Shown here: positions 12,303-12,485 of the stretch, piece after piece | How positions within the stretch are numbered: the first letter of the stretch is position 1 | Layout: the number at the start of each line of letters is the position of its first letter | Source: Oscillospiraceae bacterium | Lineage (GTDB): Bacteria; Bacillota; Clostridia; Saccharofermentanales; Saccharofermentanaceae | Reading direction: 5' to 3' | NCBI GenBank assembly: GCA_902767145.1 | Contig: CACXGG010000013.1 | Location: 1-12,485 of the forward strand | Length of the DNA: 12,485 nt | Program-made: the position numbers and the translations under genes | The notes under the pieces: model-generated | Databases searched by the model: none | The model's input: only the letters and a program-made list of their open reading frames with translations | What the model was told of the DNA's origin: nothing

Positions 12303-12485
12303 ATGTCAGTCATCGAATGTAACAACGTCAGCATAAAGTACATCACAGGCGATCTTAAGGCCATAGGTCTTAAGGAGTATGTGGTAAGAAAGCTCACGAA
12401 CAATTATCACATCACTGAATTCTGGGCTGACAGGAATATCACATTCTCCATCGAAGAGGGAGACATGCTCGGTATCATCGTATCC
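12303..12485 (+). CDS. ABC exporter ATP-binding subunit, cut by the window edge
   Basis: The 61 visible residues start MSVIECNNVSIKYITGD, pass through GLKEYVVRKLTNNYHITEFWADRNITFSIEEGDMLGIIVS and stop at the window end just before the expected Walker A loop. The GLKEY...EFWA insertion between the first strand and the xFxIxxGDxLGI strand is typical of Wzt/TagH ATPases of polysaccharide exporters. It follows the permease by 11 bases with a GGGGT-type ribosome site, so the two subunits are co-expressed. Catalytic motifs lie outside the window and cannot be judged. Confidence 0.88.
   Translation, partial: MSVIECNNVSIKYITGDLKAIGLKEYVVRKLTNNYHITEFWADRNITFSIEEGDMLGIIVS

Overview
The window looks like chromosome from a low-to-moderate GC member of the Bacillota, most likely class Clostridia (a Lachnospiraceae/Oscillospiraceae-type gut or rumen bacterium). 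This rests on strong AGGAGG-type ribosome sites, heavy AGG/AGA arginine codon use, the TSCPD protein family, a Gram-positive-style lipoprotein and an ABC-2/DUF4422 polysaccharide locus. The lineage is inference. No tRNA, rRNA, CRISPR array, prophage or intact transposase was seen.

Left part (1-2585, + strand): a run of four closely spaced genes. The first lacks its 5' end at the window edge, the next two are uncharacterised, and the last is a flavin-split-barrel (pyridoxamine 5'-phosphate oxidase-like) protein. A compact array of three stem-loops built from a CCGCACA motif follows (2591-2694), then a terminator shared with the convergent lipoprotein gene (2743-3636, - strand). That gene has a well-formed promoter and a 5'-UTR hairpin made of two CCCCGGGG palindromes.

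Middle part (3859-6798, + strand): a protein with a glycine-rich membrane hairpin, then a three-gene cassette of ANL-family acyl-activating enzyme, left-handed beta-helix (hexapeptide) acyltransferase and dedicated acyl carrier protein. Together they could activate a carboxylic acid, load it on the carrier and transfer it to a sugar or other acceptor. A 74-bp nested palindrome of the GGGGACGGTTCTC type (REP/MITE-like) separates this cassette from the convergent pheA gene.

pheA region (6892-8246, - strand): a P-protein (chorismate mutase-like domain, prephenate dehydratase, ACT domain). Its leader contains an unlisted 28-residue ORF with nine phenylalanines, an overlapping candidate antiterminator and an intrinsic terminator with a U-run just before pheA. 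This is the architecture of ribosome-mediated transcription attenuation, in a phylum where T-boxes are the usual solution. The leader ORF begins about where transcription should start, so it is probably leaderless. By eye, the chorismate mutase domain lacks several catalytic residues.

Right part (8350-12485, + strand): a tight operon of a TSCPD protein, a double zinc-ribbon membrane protein, a TPM-domain membrane protein with a polyglycine tail, and a DUF4422 glycosyltransferase-like protein. A new promoter then starts a polysaccharide ABC exporter (permease, then an ATPase cut by the window edge). The permease also appears to have a leaderless mRNA.
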